This document shows positions 20,937-32,584 of a stretch of DNA of 64,000 nt, piece by piece; within the stretch, counting starts at the first letter, position 1; every line of letters starts with the position of its first letter. The stretch is from Podospora pseudoanserina. Lineage: Eukaryota; Ascomycota; Sordariomycetes; Sordariales; Podosporaceae. Both the position numbers and the translations under genes were made by a program. The notes under the pieces are model-generated. The model was not told where the DNA came from. It searched no databases and was given only the letters and a program-made list of their open reading frames with translations. The stretch covers positions 2,108,001 to 2,172,000 of the forward strand of contig NC_085920.1 of NCBI RefSeq assembly GCF_035222485.1, written 5' to 3'.

Positions 20937-21764
20937 CTTGTCGTGGAGTTCACTGGGAGCAAGACAGGTTGGTCAACAAAACATCTTCCTGGCAGACGGG
21001 GGAACATACTCGCGCTTTTATACCCTTCCTCTCCCTTCCCCCCCCCTCCCCCCAACAACCTTCCATCTCTTCAACCGCCCTTGTCGGAGTGGAGATGGGA
21101 CCGTTAGCGATGCGGCTCTCGCCATCTCGGCATCACAGTCCCCTTCGATTTGGTAGGGGAGAAGCCGTTGAAGCATGGTGATTTCCGGGGAAGTCGCCTT
21201 GTTCAGTGGAGCGACGTTGCATCGTGCGTTGCTAGACGCAGCTCGAGGCGGTCCCTGACATCCCGGAGGGCGGTAGAGGCGAACCCGGATACCGGAACGG
21301 GAATGAATCACCTCACCTTCAAGGGAATTCTGCTGTCTTCTTCCGCGTTGATTGAATGACGAATGACGCGTGCGGAAGAATGGCTTGCGTTGCGCTGTCC
21401 TGTGGTGAGTTGGGCCCGCGGTCCGGAAACGCCCAGCAGTTTTCACCACGGACGAAGGTCTTCCGTTTGTCGTCTTTGGCACAAACGTCCGTGCCAAGAC
21501 CCACGATCAAGATTTGCCCAGGACACTGACAAATGCTTGTCATGGTCGGTTAACATGTGCCGCGGATTCAGGGGCAAGACAACGACAAGATCGACTGGAT
21601 GTGCATATCAACTACTCTCTCTTCATCAAGAAGATGAAGACAGCAAATGTCCCGAATATCTACTCTGATTAGCAGTACAGGATGACAAGGTGTATGCCAC
21701 AAATATAGATACTGCGATACAACTCATTTCTTCCTCCTGACGTCTCAAGATTCTCACTGTTCCA
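20937..21764. other. intergenic, 0.83 kb: endoglucanase promoter and esterase 3' region
   Basis: Holds a TATA box for the endoglucanase (listed) and, just upstream of it on the same strand, a G-rich run (21036-21052 on the minus strand). No gene seen in the rest. Confidence 0.5.
21015..21022 (-). promoter_or_regulatory. TATA box of the endoglucanase gene
   Basis: TATAAAAG on the minus strand, 79-86 bases upstream of the start codon at 20936. Confidence 0.6.
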
Positions 21765-23545
21765 TCACCATCCGGTCCATCCACTTCCAACCCGTCTTGG
21801 ATATATCTTGTCGAACAAAAGCGTGCATCTCCTCGCAAGTTCACTGCCGACATACTCCATCTCAGTCTTTCCTCCCGTGTCAAACCGCAGCCGACTAAGC
21901 TTCTTGCTGTCAAATTTCTCCCATCGAGCCGTTCCTTGGGCCCGCTCTGTGTTTGGATCAAATGTCTTGATAAAGCTGATCCAGTATTTCTGAATCACAT
22001 CAACGGCGTTTCCGTTGAGCTCTCCCTCTCTATACGTTCTTGGTGCACTGATGTACGGCTCTAGAACATACTCTGGTCCAAACAACGCAGATATCTCGCT
22101 GACGTGAGGGACGCCGAGTCCTGCTGCAATCTGGTCGGGATCCTCGACGTTCCAACGATAGTTCCACGCGTTGTTGAAGCCATGGTCTGGGAAAGCAGAG
22201 CTCATGTAGATGTTAGGGCACATGTAGCGCATGTCACCGTAGACTTGGCTGAGCTGCTCTCTCCAACAGTCTCTTGCGGGGCATCTGTCTTGCTCCTTCC
22301 CCCTGTTCTTCCACGCCTTGTTGAGCAACCACAACTTTCTGAGTGTCAAAAAGGGGTATTGGGTCCTCATCCATCGATTGCTGTGGGCGACAGTCGAGGT
22401 GAAGGGAGAAGTGAAGATGCTGCCACCATTGGTATCGTCACCCCAGATGACTGGCACCTTGATAAACCTTCCTTGCTTGAACGCTTCGATGAGAGGTAGG
22501 CTGAACATGTCGTAGTCGATCACGGGTCCCCACATAAACAAGGGGTTGAGTGATTGGCCAGGGTATGGTGTGCCAGAGCCATGCATCTGAATCTCTCGGT
22601 ACGGCTTCTTGCGTAGACAGGTGAGTGTAGCCTCCGAGCTGTTGCTGACGCAGCCGATGCGGACGACAAGATCTTGGAACTGGTAACGGGCTTCTTTGGC
22701 GGTGATAACATGACCCCAAGCCGCTGACTCGCCGGCGCCAGCGTGGAAAAGGTCTTGATCACGGCCGCCATATGCGGTGAGGTGCCAGGCGATACTTGAG
22801 GCGCCGGCGGATGCACCACCGAGGACAACATGGTCTGGGTCACCGCCAAACTGGGCAATGTTCTTCTTGACCCTGCATAGATGAAGAGGGTCAGTACATG
22901 GGCACACATGACCATCAGTGTCAGACATACCACTTCAAGGCTTGTCGTTGGTCTCGCAATCCATTGTTGGGAGTTAGCTTGTCGCCGTCCACGAGGAATC
23001 CCCAAGGGCCGACTCGGTAATTCAAAGTGACGACAACGATGCCCATCTCGCTCTTCTTGACCAGGCCGGTGCCGTTCAGGCGAGGATGGGAGTTCGCGTT
23101 AAACCCTCCACCTTGAATGTAGACGAAGACAGGCAGTTTAGACACCGGGTGTGCTCTGCTGGGAGCGTAAACATCGAGGAAGAGACAGTCCTCGGAGTAA
23201 TTGGCCTCATTATTTTGATTGGGAAGAACCCCAGTTGGGAGGCAGATTGGACCATGCTTGGAGAAGCATCAGTATCAATGCCCAGAAAACAAAGACCAAC
23301 AGGAAGATACATACCTCGTAGGCATATTGCGTGCCGTTCTCTGGAAGAGGGTCAACTGGGGGCTGGAACCGAAGTTCCCCAAGAGGAGGGGCGGCGTATC
23401 GGATTCCCAACCAGTGGGAGACACCACAATCGAGAACCTGGCCGATGTGGTCCCCATTGCTGAGCTTGACGCGGGGACTAAGGCCCCAGGTCTCGAGAGG
23501 AGAAAGCAACAGGAGGAGGCAGGCGACGGCGATGGTGGCGAACAT
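21765..23545 (-). CDS. type-B carboxylesterase/lipase (alpha/beta hydrolase), secreted
   Basis: Three exons (23545-23315, 23256-22931, 22872-21765) encode 554 residues, a normal size for the family. A signal peptide (residues 1-21, core IAVACLLLLLSP) leads into the mature protein. Family marks: GIRYAAPPLGELRFQPP near the start, the EDCLFLDVYAP signature, the oxyanion loop YIQGGGFN, and the nucleophile elbow GGASAGASS (Ser 207). It would hydrolyse esters (lipids, feruloyl or other plant esters, or xenobiotics) outside the cell. The substrate is not predictable from the sequence. Introns are short with GT-AG ends, and both joins restore conserved blocks. An in-frame TAA lies directly before the ATG, fixing the start. 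It lies on the same strand as, and 828 bases upstream of, the endoglucanase. Confidence 0.92.
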
Positions 23546-26392
23546 TACGAGGGACCAATTGATGTTTTTGGCCCGGCGAGGATCTCGTTGGGCGGTGGTG
23601 GTGGTGTTGGGGGAGAGAAGATGACGGGGCCCCCAGCCCCCAAGTCTGAGAACAAGTCCCAGGAAAACGCCTGCAAACAGGTTTATCTTGCTTGTTGTGC
23701 GCGAGCAGACGCAAAATCGATTGGGCGGCAGGAGGAATCACTTACTTGTAGCACCGCGGGCACGCGCGTCAGCCAGCATGTGGGTACGGCAGGCAGCACA
23801 ATGTTCCGGACGCAGTGGACCATGGGGAAGCCATGAGGAAGCAGTTGTACGTAAGTTCCTTCCATACTAGAGTACACACCGCATATTCAAGTGATCACGG
23901 CCTCGAGGTTCACATTCAGGTAGGCAGGCACGACAGTCTTTGTGCAACTTGGCACTGGGTCATGGAGCATAAGGTCCTCGATGGGCCCCATGGTCAAGCT
24001 GGTCGAGTATGGCGAGGCCTATCGTGGCACCATCTACTGAACAGATCCCTGATAGAGGTAGGCATCTAAGGGCAGCACAGCCTCCTCAAGATTCAAATCT
24101 GGAAGCTGGAGGATAAGTGATGCCAGTGTTTGTAATATTATATACTACCTCCTATAAATAAGGCACTCAACCAATAAATATCTATTCCCGACAACAGCCA
24201 GATCTCTGAGTATCACTACCTTCAATACTTTTGCTTCACAATCACTTCAGCATGTTCCATGACGGAAACATGACTGCGTTTCAGTCTGTCGACATGTTGA
24301 GAGGGTGCGGATAGATGGTTAATGCATGACCCAACCGGAGCAAGTAGTGGCAGTCCTATCCTATCTTCCGGTGCCGTTCACATGTCAGAACAATCCGCTC
24401 AGGCTTGACCCAATACCTGCTAACAAGGCAAGCTTCGGCTTAATGAGCTTGAATCCACATCAATTCGTGTACCTACCGGTACCTATGAGGTTTAGTCACA
24501 TTTGCTTCAGCCGATGGGCAGGGCAGGCTACAAAGAAATGGATGCTGGACAGGATAGACCTGCCCTCATTCATGACAGGGAAAGGGACATTGCTCGGAGA
24601 AATTGATGATGTGAGTTTTGAAGTGAAAGAGCAAGCCTAATTGCCTGATCAGTTCCGATGTGGGCCAGCCTTGAATACAAAGAAGGAAAGACATGACTGT
24701 TTGGGAAGGCTCTGTCTCTTTGGATTCATTGAGAACAGTGGGTTCCACAAATGTCGCCTATGTTCCTCGTGACTTAGGGTGTGGGACAGTGGAAATGGTC
24801 ACTGGCGCGCAAAGGGAGGCAAAACAAGTGGTAAGAAAGTAATGATGTGGAAAAGGAAGCTACAAAAGTATGCGAATTACAAGCCCTAACCAGAGTAACC
24901 AACGTGTGGGCTTGACATAAAAGGTGGGACCAGGTGAACTGGGAGCAACCACAAATGGTGTTAAGTGAGGTAGTCCCCGAGGCTCCTTTCATCGCTCATC
25001 AAGGTAGAGTACACAGTTAATATCGATTCAAAGTAAAGTCCATGGAGGCCACTATTCGTGGCAGCGAAGGGGCAGGAGCTCTGGATAGGCTGTCTCCAAC
25101 GTGTCTGTTGTTTGAGTTGGGCCGAAGTCTGAATGAGGCTCTACCACTCGACTTTGGCATATTTTTCATATCATGAATTATATCATCACGAAGTTCATAT
25201 TATGATCTTTATTCCTGTCTCAGAATCGTCTCATCATCCAGACCCTAAAGGCTACCCAATCACTAGATGTTGGAAGAAGCTCAGCATTTGTTTCAAGCAC
25301 CACGCGATCTCGGAACTTGACGAGTACGCTAGAAGAACACAAGTGTGGTGCGTGGCCGCGGCTGAACATCAAATACCGGTGATATCGACATGGCTACTGC
25401 ATATCGTGGCAAGTAGAGGATTAGATAGGGTAAGACTTAGCGTATGATCCAAAGTGCTGACCCGAGGGAGTGGTTGGGCGGGCGGGTACACTAGACAACA
25501 GCGCCATCCAGGGGTACCACGAGGCCGGAAGGGGGCGCCGAACGGGAGTGGCATTCATCACCCACCAAGATCACTCATCATCATGGGCCCATCAGAAAGC
25601 CGCTGACCGACAATTCATCAATTCATCGTACCATCCGATGACCTTCGGAGCGTAACCCGGCAGCAAATATTGGTGATGGGAATTTTTGTTGTCCCAGCGG
25701 AGAAGGGGGAAGTCGTCGACCGATCTAGAACGCCTCCTTGCAGCACGCTTGCATGTGGTGTGCATGAGACACCCCTGACTGTCGCCAATCTGGTCAGGGC
25801 AAATGCCAACCGGAGCTCTGGCCGATGCGGGGAGACAACAGAAGCAGCAGAGACTAGATGACAGCTGAACCCCTTGGCGCGCGTGCCATTCCCCGTCGCA
25901 TGTCCGTGAGGTCCCAGTCCCGCGGAATTCAGCGCCACCAGCCACGACAAGCAACGGCATGACCGCCAGCGCCAAGTCCAGGGCTGGCCAATCGCATCGC
26001 TGACACCTTACGGAGATGTAGGTTTCGGTACTGCACCGAAGACAGGAACAGGCACCTCCTCCGCCTGCATCCCTGACAGCCCTTCGCCATCAGAACCGAC
26101 ATCTACTACCATCAATATGGCACTTTTCGGCTCGGTCTGTTGGGCGGGGGGGGGGAGAATGGAACATGTTTGTTGATGCCCTTCTCAGTTTTCATCTTTA
26201 AAAGGGAGGGGGCCTCCCCACTGTGTTGGATCCCGTCTTATCATTGATGCCGGTTGACGATCTTCACCAATCCTCTGCAACACTGCGTCATAAGCCAGGG
26301 GTGAATTGTACCACCGACGTACCTCTACCCCCCTTCTACGTCACGGTCCCCTAAGCGATATCAACAACACCAGCACCACACAAATAGTGGTG
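23546..26392. other. intergenic, 2.8 kb, mostly AT-rich
   Basis: No well-supported gene. A TATA-like cctataaata (24151-24160) lies 170 bases before a 104-residue ATG frame (24326-24640) with no known motif. Frames near 25133-25447 and 25592-25975 also lack features. The right end (about 26240-26392) is probably the leader of the coiled-coil gene at 26393. Confidence 0.4.
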
Positions 26393-27505
26393 ATGGAACA
26401 CAACGAGCTTTCAACTTCATCTTCCACTTCATCAAACAACAGACAGCTGGCCGCAAACATGGAGGTAATTTTGCTCCCGCGGGCTCATTTAGCCAGCGAA
26501 TGGATTGGCCGGGCTATTCGCCGTGTTTTGGGAACAGAGTCTGACTTGTCTCGTAACCAGGCTCCAATGTATCAAACATATCCCCAGGACGCCTTTGCCT
26601 TTGGCCAGTGGTCCAACAGGCCAAGCTTCCCCCCGACGTTTCCAGCATCGAATCCCGCCGCACAGTTCGACGGAATGTGGCACGATGAACTACAGCACCC
26701 GATGACAACCTACGACATGCCAACAATGTTCCAAACATCCGATGACGTCGTCTGGCCCATGCAAGAGCAGCCTGCTGGAGGCTTCTCCCAGCCGTCGTCC
26801 GCATCTCCCGTTGGATATCAAGGACAAGACGCAGAGTGGAGCTCGATACCATCACAAGACACCGGCTACACTTCAGGAACCTGGATGTCAAACGAACAGA
26901 TCCAGCCGGTGCCGTCTCCCCTGTCAGAAGCCCCATCATTTAACAACTACATCTTCAACCACAAGACACCCAGCGACTACGAACCTCACTCGGCCACCTC
27001 CACCGCCCCTTTCCCATCCCAGAGCTCCTTTGACACTCGGGAGTCGGCCTCGCCCGCCGCTAGCAGCGCAGCCCCAGTTTCAAACCCTAAAGGCAAAGGC
27101 AAAGGAAAGGCCGCCGTCACCAAACCCTCCAAGAAGGGCACAGAAGCCTCATCCAAATCCCGGGGAACAAAAAGAAAATCTCCCGCTCCGTCCACAAAAT
27201 CCACCTCAAGTTACAACAGCAAGCCACCACCACCATTTCTGGGCATCTTTCCTCCCGATGTCGACCCCCGGGAGGCTTCAGCCAAGGTGCAACGCGAAGC
27301 ATGGGAGAGGTGCAAGAACGAGGCCATGGTCATGTCGCAAAGACGGCTCCTGCTATTGCACCACGAGCGTGGTGCATTAGAGCGGGAGACACAGAAATTG
27401 CAAGAGAACCTTGCCTTGATGAGAGAAGCAGCTGCGAGGGAACACAGGCAACTGAAGGAAGCTGTGAAGAAGGCCGAGAGGTTGGACGCGAGGGGGTATT
27501 ACTGA
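26393..27505 (+). CDS. Ser/Pro-rich protein with C-terminal coiled coil (possible regulatory protein)
   Basis: Predicted exons 26393-26464 and 26561-27505 give 338 residues. The intron (GTAATT donor, ctgac branch, cgtaaccag acceptor, 96 bases) is a multiple of three without stops, so retention would give 370 residues. After a Ser/Asn-rich start comes a Gln/Pro/Ser-rich central part resembling activation domains, then a Lys/Gly basic stretch (PKGKGKGKAAVTKPSKKG) that may be a nuclear signal. Next come a conserved-looking PPPPFLGIFPPDVDPREAS and a long charged helix (about 270-335, heptads of Leu with RRLLLLHHERGALERE). The helix resembles a leucine-zipper coil, but the canonical bZIP basic region (N-x7-R) is not evident, so DNA binding is only a guess. 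No signal peptide is visible. Confidence 0.65.
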   Translation: MEHNELSTSSSTSSNNRQLAANMEVILLPRAHLASEWIGRAIRRVLGTESDLSRNQAPMYQTYPQDAFAFGQWSNRPSFPPTFPASNPAAQFDGMWHDELQHPMTTYDMPTMFQTSDDVVWPMQEQPAGGFSQPSSASPVGYQGQDAEWSSIPSQDTGYTSGTWMSNEQIQPVPSPLSEAPSFNNYIFNHKTPSDYEPHSATSTAPFPSQSSFDTRESASPAASSAAPVSNPKGKGKGKAAVTKPSKKGTEASSKSRGTKRKSPAPSTKSTSSYNSKPPPPFLGIFPPDVDPREASAKVQREAWERCKNEAMVMSQRRLLLLHHERGALERETQKLQENLALMREAAAREHRQLKEAVKKAERLDARGYY

Positions 27506-29603
27506 GGGCCCCTTTGTGTTCGAACCCTGTATTACTATATAATTATCACGGAAAACCAGTAACGAGGACATGAATGATAATCAGACATGAAAGAATAACG
27601 AGCCACCTTTGGACACCGGAATAAGTATTGCAAACTTGTGACAACACCAAGACCAGAGACAGCCTAACAGAAAGCGATGATGTAACCACTCGTGCCAAGA
27701 CAAAACGTCAAGAAGATCGGCAGCAGGGTTCATCCGTGTAAGTGACCAGCAGTCTGCCGAGTGACCCAGCGTTCTGGGTCGAGCTGGAACCTGGGAGCTG
27801 TTCCCGGTTGACGCTGTCGTGATGGGGTGGGCGTCTCCCGCCAGGAGTTTGGTCTTGGCAGGGGAGCGAGAGGCATGCCTTCGGGCGTGGCGTCGAGGGC
27901 TGTACATACACTACCACTGCCGTTCAGCTGCCGGGCTTCCCCACGTGGGAACAGGTTCTGAGGAATTGGTCTATGCTTTCCAGCTGTGTGGCGGTGGTAG
28001 CTCGGAGTTGAGGTTAGGATCGGATGGTAACTATAGAGCAGGTCAGGGATATCGAGATATTCGCGATGGCGTGGTCTTGACGTGGCTCACAATCATGGAC
28101 TTTTACATACCTTAGTTGTTGGCAAGGAGCTCATCATGACAGCCTCATTTCCCCCACGAGCCATTAGGCTTAACCAGTCACGCCAGTTATCCGTGCCATG
28201 TCCCAGTTGTTCGGTACGGGTGACTGTCCGTGCTGCCATCATGTATAGACTTTTGCGGAATGCCGCCAGAACCACGCGCGATCCCATAGCTCCATGCATC
28301 CATGTCCCCCCAGCACGAGGTGGCTTGCAACCCCTTCCCCCAGATCTCGTACGCAGACCAATAGCCATCCCTCCCTTCTCCCCAATTCCCACGAGACAGG
28401 TAAAAAAGCAGCGCGACATCCCCAAATGTACTGTACCTCCCCCCGTGTTTCCCCTTGGGGTTTTTGGCCCCCCACATCTCTGCGAGACACTGTCTCTGCA
28501 ACTCCGGGTCGTCCAATGAACCGCAGCCCATAGGAATCGGACATCTGCCCGATAGTGGGGCGGTAAAACATGCCTGCGGCAGGGCTATCCGGGGCCCCGA
28601 ACGGTCCCAACACTCTGGGCGCATGCAGCCCAGTGGCTCAGGTGGCTGGTTGGTGATCTTGGCTTCGTCTTTGCACGATAGGTGCTGTGATTATGCTGCG
28701 GCTGCATCGATAAAATGAGCAGGATAATTCCCCATCGGCAAGGGAATATTGAAGTTTTGGGCGGAAAAGTGTTGATGTCTCACTTTGCGTGTCGTAGTAA
28801 GTAGTATACACTGCAGGCTGTCAGTCTATTTCGGAACTTCGTGATCTTCCTGATGGCGCCTGCAATAGGAATTCGCAATGCCCCGTTGAATGAAGGGTTG
28901 GGGTTAATGATGACCGGAATCAGCCCGACCGGCAATGAACGACATGTTAGGTATCCATGAGATAGAAATCATACCTACCTACCTACGCTGCTTGAGATGT
29001 AGGGCGTGTCCTGAACATTCAAAGCGTCGGGGAGGGACATACTTTTCAATTATCTCTTTGTTGCCAACCAAGCACGGGACTCAAACAACTCAGGACTGGA
29101 AACAGACGGGGCATGGAGATGTGGATCGGAAGTTGTAGGGGCGTTAGAAAACTGAAGATAGGTAAGATAGATAATGCCGAGAAGGCCATTTCATGGCAAT
29201 GTTCGGGGTATAGAAGTGATGGCCCGCTGAGTTGAGAGTGCTCGCAGAGCAAGCTTGCTCCTAACTAGCCGGTCAACGCTCACCCGCAACAAAAACGTAG
29301 CGCTCCAGTGAGTATCGACCTTCGTGCTTTCGAGTTTTTGCCTGGCCCACCAATAATTCCGCTTTCTTCGGTCCACACTTTCCCTCTACTTACCTACCCA
29401 CTCCATCATCTTCCTGCAGTCGGCCGAGTCTTGTTTGCCCGTTGCTCTACCTCACATTTCCCCGTCGACCTCCCACCTCTGACCCCCAAACATCGACCTA
29501 TTACGACCTTTATTGCTTTACAAAAGAGGTCGAGGTGTCGGAGAGAACTGTTGAAACCCCTCTCAGCGAGGTTGGAAGTCGGAGTGACCGCCACCGCAAC
29601 GTC
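27506..29603. other. intergenic, 2.1 kb, with a possible short gene on the minus strand
   Basis: The frame 28187-28624 (minus) encodes 145 residues unusually rich in Gly, Trp and Cys (FGDVALLFYLSRGNWGEGRD) and might be real, but has no signal peptide or known motif. The right end (29308-29420) looks like an intron in a 5' leader (GTGAGT ... cttcctgcag), presumably belonging to the next gene. Confidence 0.35.
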
Positions 29604-29604
29604 A

Positions 29605-30798
29605 TGGACCAGTTCGAATGGACAGAGTCCAGAGCCACTGGAGTGGACAATTCAAATCTTCCCTGGCTCCACGACCAGTTTTCCCGTTCCCGAAGTCGGC
29701 ATCCAAGTTCAGATCACCCCTCTGGTAAATAATTTGACTTCATCGGCTGTTGGCCGTGGTCTGGTCCCGCCAACGGTGAAGATCATTGCCTTTCCATCGC
29801 CTCTACCGCCGCACCTCGCCCAACCCAAGAAGAATGGAGAAGCGCTCCACAAGTCCAACTCCCCACTCTCGCCAGGGGAGATTCATCTCAAGCCAGATAT
29901 ACAGTCGCCAACCCCAGGCGACCAGGGGTTGACCGGTATCACTCGTGTCACGAAACGCGGAGTGAGGGGTGGTTTTCGCATCAATCGAGCTCGGAGCCGG
30001 TCTCCACAGGAAGGCCCCGCAGGTGTTGAGAGTATGGGCCGTCACCGGCAACCATCACGATCGAGAGAGCGGAGCCCAACTCATCGTGGTTTTCGGGATG
30101 ATCGCGCTCCGCACCACAGCCGGAGTCCCTATGAACCTGTCATGTCGAAAGAGCCTCCTTATGGTGATTCGTATGGAGCAGGCTTTCTTGAGCAAGGAAT
30201 TGCCAGCAAGCAGAGGATAGTTGGGAAAGAGGACAGTTGGGAACGAGGAACGTTGATCTCAACAACCACGAAAGCACCGCCAAGGCTCTACCATGGAGCG
30301 TCCTCACTGGCCAAAAGCCCGAATCTCGCACCAGGCTTCGGCTTGCTAGGCTCGCGTTGTAAGAGCTCGAGTTTTTAAGCTGATAAGTTGTCCGGGGCCC
30401 AACCAGGCTCTACCAAGGGATGGGGACCGGTTATATCTGATGCTCAGCCGTCAATACCTCCGCCCCACCACTATACCACCCAAGGGCCGCCTCCGAGGGG
30501 TATACCAGGCGGGCCCCACAGGCAGGATCGATCGAGGGGAACTACCAGAGCTCAGAGATATAGGTTCTTCACTGAGCAGAGTCGGGATGCTGGGGAGGCT
30601 GAGGTCATGCCTTCTGTCGAGGGCAGAGAGGAGTCCACATTTGGGCAGCTAGAAAAGAATGATATGTTGCTTCAGGCGAGAAACAAGCAGGACATGGTTT
30701 TGTTTGGGGCGCATGACATGAGAAATGTTTTTGATATGGATCGTAAGAAGAGAAGACCGGAAAATTGGGAGGAGGGTATCAATGATTTGCCATACTAG
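29605..30798 (+). CDS. SR-rich protein with a conserved N-terminal beta-like block (start unresolved)
   Basis: The coding frame is clear from about 29605 to 30358 and from 30407 to 30798 (TAG), joined across a 48-base intron (GTAAGA ... caaccag) that removes the only in-frame stop. It opens with SPEPLEWTIQIFPGSTTSF and VPEVGIQVQITPL, a block also found in the gene at 42749-43516. An Arg/Ser-rich segment follows (RARSRSPQ ... RQPSRSRERSPTHRGF), as in splicing-related or RNA-binding SR proteins, then a Pro-rich region and an acidic/basic tail ending NWEEGINDLPY. No ATG precedes the block in this frame. The ATG at 29604 is in another frame, so initiation is at a near-cognate codon, from an unseen upstream exon, or the gene carries a shift just after that ATG. 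Function unknown. Confidence 0.55.
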
Positions 30799-31660
30799 AA
30801 GGGTTTGGTGCCATGTTGTCGGATGTTTTGTTGGAAGAGTAATGATATGTTGTGAGGCTGTGGGAACGCTTTGCAAAGAGAAGCTCTCTGCGAAATTTAT
30901 AGTGAGAGGATACTTTAGGCATCGTAGTATTATGTATATTGATGATGTATACAATGGGCTTCGGAAGGTACCGCCGCTTTCTTATTTCGTCCAATGTCCC
31001 AATAAGTGCCAAGGTTGTCACTGATAACATAGAGTATAAAAGGAGTAGCCGAATAGCGGGTCAACATCATTTCATGTATGTGATTTTGCTCATTTGTGTC
31101 ACTGAGTGCATCTTGTTTTGAAGACGTAAGTAGTGTAAGTTTTCCTTAGGTTTTTTTCATAAAGAAACGCCAAAGCCAACGCAAGAGACACTAAACAGTA
31201 GACGTGCCCACTGTAAAAAGATAAAGGAAAAAACGCTCAAGGTTTCGTATCGAAGAGGCTTGCAGAGCCGCGAACGGATGGTGCTTCTGGAAGCCCTCAA
31301 CCAAGAAAGCCCCCTTTCACAAGATATTGAAATTCATTGCCCGCATGAAAACGTGATAGCAAATGTTCAACGAAAGAAGTAACCATCCGGACAAGCACTC
31401 TTCGCCTAGTAATCAGTCCCGATTTCGGCTTTCAGGTCTACTTTTATATGAGCAACTCCATTGAAGAGGCCTGACAATCCAGGAATTCATGAGCCCTAAT
31501 GACATCGTAGACCCGCTTACCCGGGCACCAGGCTATAAACTACTCTATTGTTTTCCTTTTTATGTTCTTTCATAATACTGCTTTGCCCTCCGCAGTCTTC
31601 TTTCTTCGGCATTCGACAAGACAACCTCCTACCTCTGGCAAACAAGCAAACAAGGGCAAC
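30799..31660. other. intergenic, 0.86 kb, AT-rich
   Basis: No gene seen. The last 60 bases (CAA/GCAA-rich, ending gggcaacATG) look like a leader for the next gene. Confidence 0.45.
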
Positions 31661-32305
31661 ATGAATAAACAACAATTCCAAGGCCACGCCTCTAGCAATA
31701 TCTCTGGCCCCGGCCCTACCTTCACTCGCCCTCCTCCCATATCCCCAAAGGCCATATCCAGGTCTCACCGGAACCCCTCCATCAACGGCACCGGCACCAA
31801 CATCACCACCGACTTTAATACCCCTCCGGTCTTCAGCCACCCGCCCCCCGCCGCTCCAAGGGCCATGTTAAACCTCCGTCGAGATCCCCCCATTGCCCCG
31901 CTCCACACCAAGATCACCATCCTGAAGGACGCCCTCTTGCAAGAACAAAGGTGCCTGAGAATCCTCAAGAGCAATATTCGTCAACTGCCGCCCTGGATCC
32001 TTCGGCGCAAGGAAGAAGAGTGTCTCGGCCGTATCGACCGCGACGAGGGCAGGTTGAGGGGTTTGGAGTCTGAGGCCATCCACAACACTAGACAGGGCGG
32101 TGCTGCGAGCTCCCACGATGGTAATTTCGAGGGCGATTCCGGATGGGTAGGCCGTCGCGTTATGACTGAGAGGCTTCGGTCTCTGGGCCCGCGTGTTGAG
32201 GAAGAGCAAGAGGAGAAGACCGCTGAGATGGATAGAAAGTACAGCCGGGTGCTCCGCAGGATGGAGAGGTGGGACACGAAGTGGGAGAGGGAGGACAGGA
32301 AGTAG
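31661..32305 (+). CDS. hypothetical protein with C-terminal charged coiled coil
   Basis: An intronless ORF of 214 residues if it starts at ATG 31661, preferred for its context (caacATGaa) and CA-rich leader. An in-frame ATG at 31562 would add 33 residues. The first 85 residues are disordered-looking (Gly/Pro/Ser/Asn). From about residue 95 a helical region carries HTKITILKDALLQEQRCLRI and RKEEECLGRIDRDEGRLRGLE, and a second charged helix at the end (EEEQEEKTAEMDRKYSRVLR). No known domain, signal peptide or membrane segment is visible. Coiled-coil oligomerisation is an inference from heptad-like spacing. Confidence 0.6.
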   Translation: MNKQQFQGHASSNISGPGPTFTRPPPISPKAISRSHRNPSINGTGTNITTDFNTPPVFSHPPPAAPRAMLNLRRDPPIAPLHTKITILKDALLQEQRCLRILKSNIRQLPPWILRRKEEECLGRIDRDEGRLRGLESEAIHNTRQGGAASSHDGNFEGDSGWVGRRVMTERLRSLGPRVEEEQEEKTAEMDRKYSRVLRRMERWDTKWEREDRK

Positions 32306-32584
32306 AGAAGGCGTCAAGAGGCTGAGAGGGAGTTCTTCAGGAGATTTGAGTATTGAAGCCGGAAGAGAGGGGGTGCCATTCGGGGTGTTGGATATTGGGG
32401 AACTGGTAGTGGAGTACCTTAACTGGTAGTCATACATCCAATTTTTTCAAGGGGAACCGAAAGTCAAGATACCTAAGGTTGTATGTCGTGATAGAATTTG
32501 ATTATGCAACTTTGTCATTGCCATGCCGAGATGAATTTTCACCGCCGGCGAGCGAGCTGAAGTGGTTTACAAGCGATGACTATG

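Noticed and set aside
28187-28624. Gly/Trp/Cys-rich 145-residue minus-strand frame
   Set aside because: Protein-like in places, but no signal peptide, domain or leader was found, and a second frame overlaps it. Mentioned only in the intergenic entry.
29725-29875. An intron from 29725 joining the ATG 29604 frame to the SR-rich frame
   Set aside because: It would splice out most of the conserved block shared with the gene at 43 kb, and the block reads straight through. The match to the paralogue makes the unspliced reading more likely.
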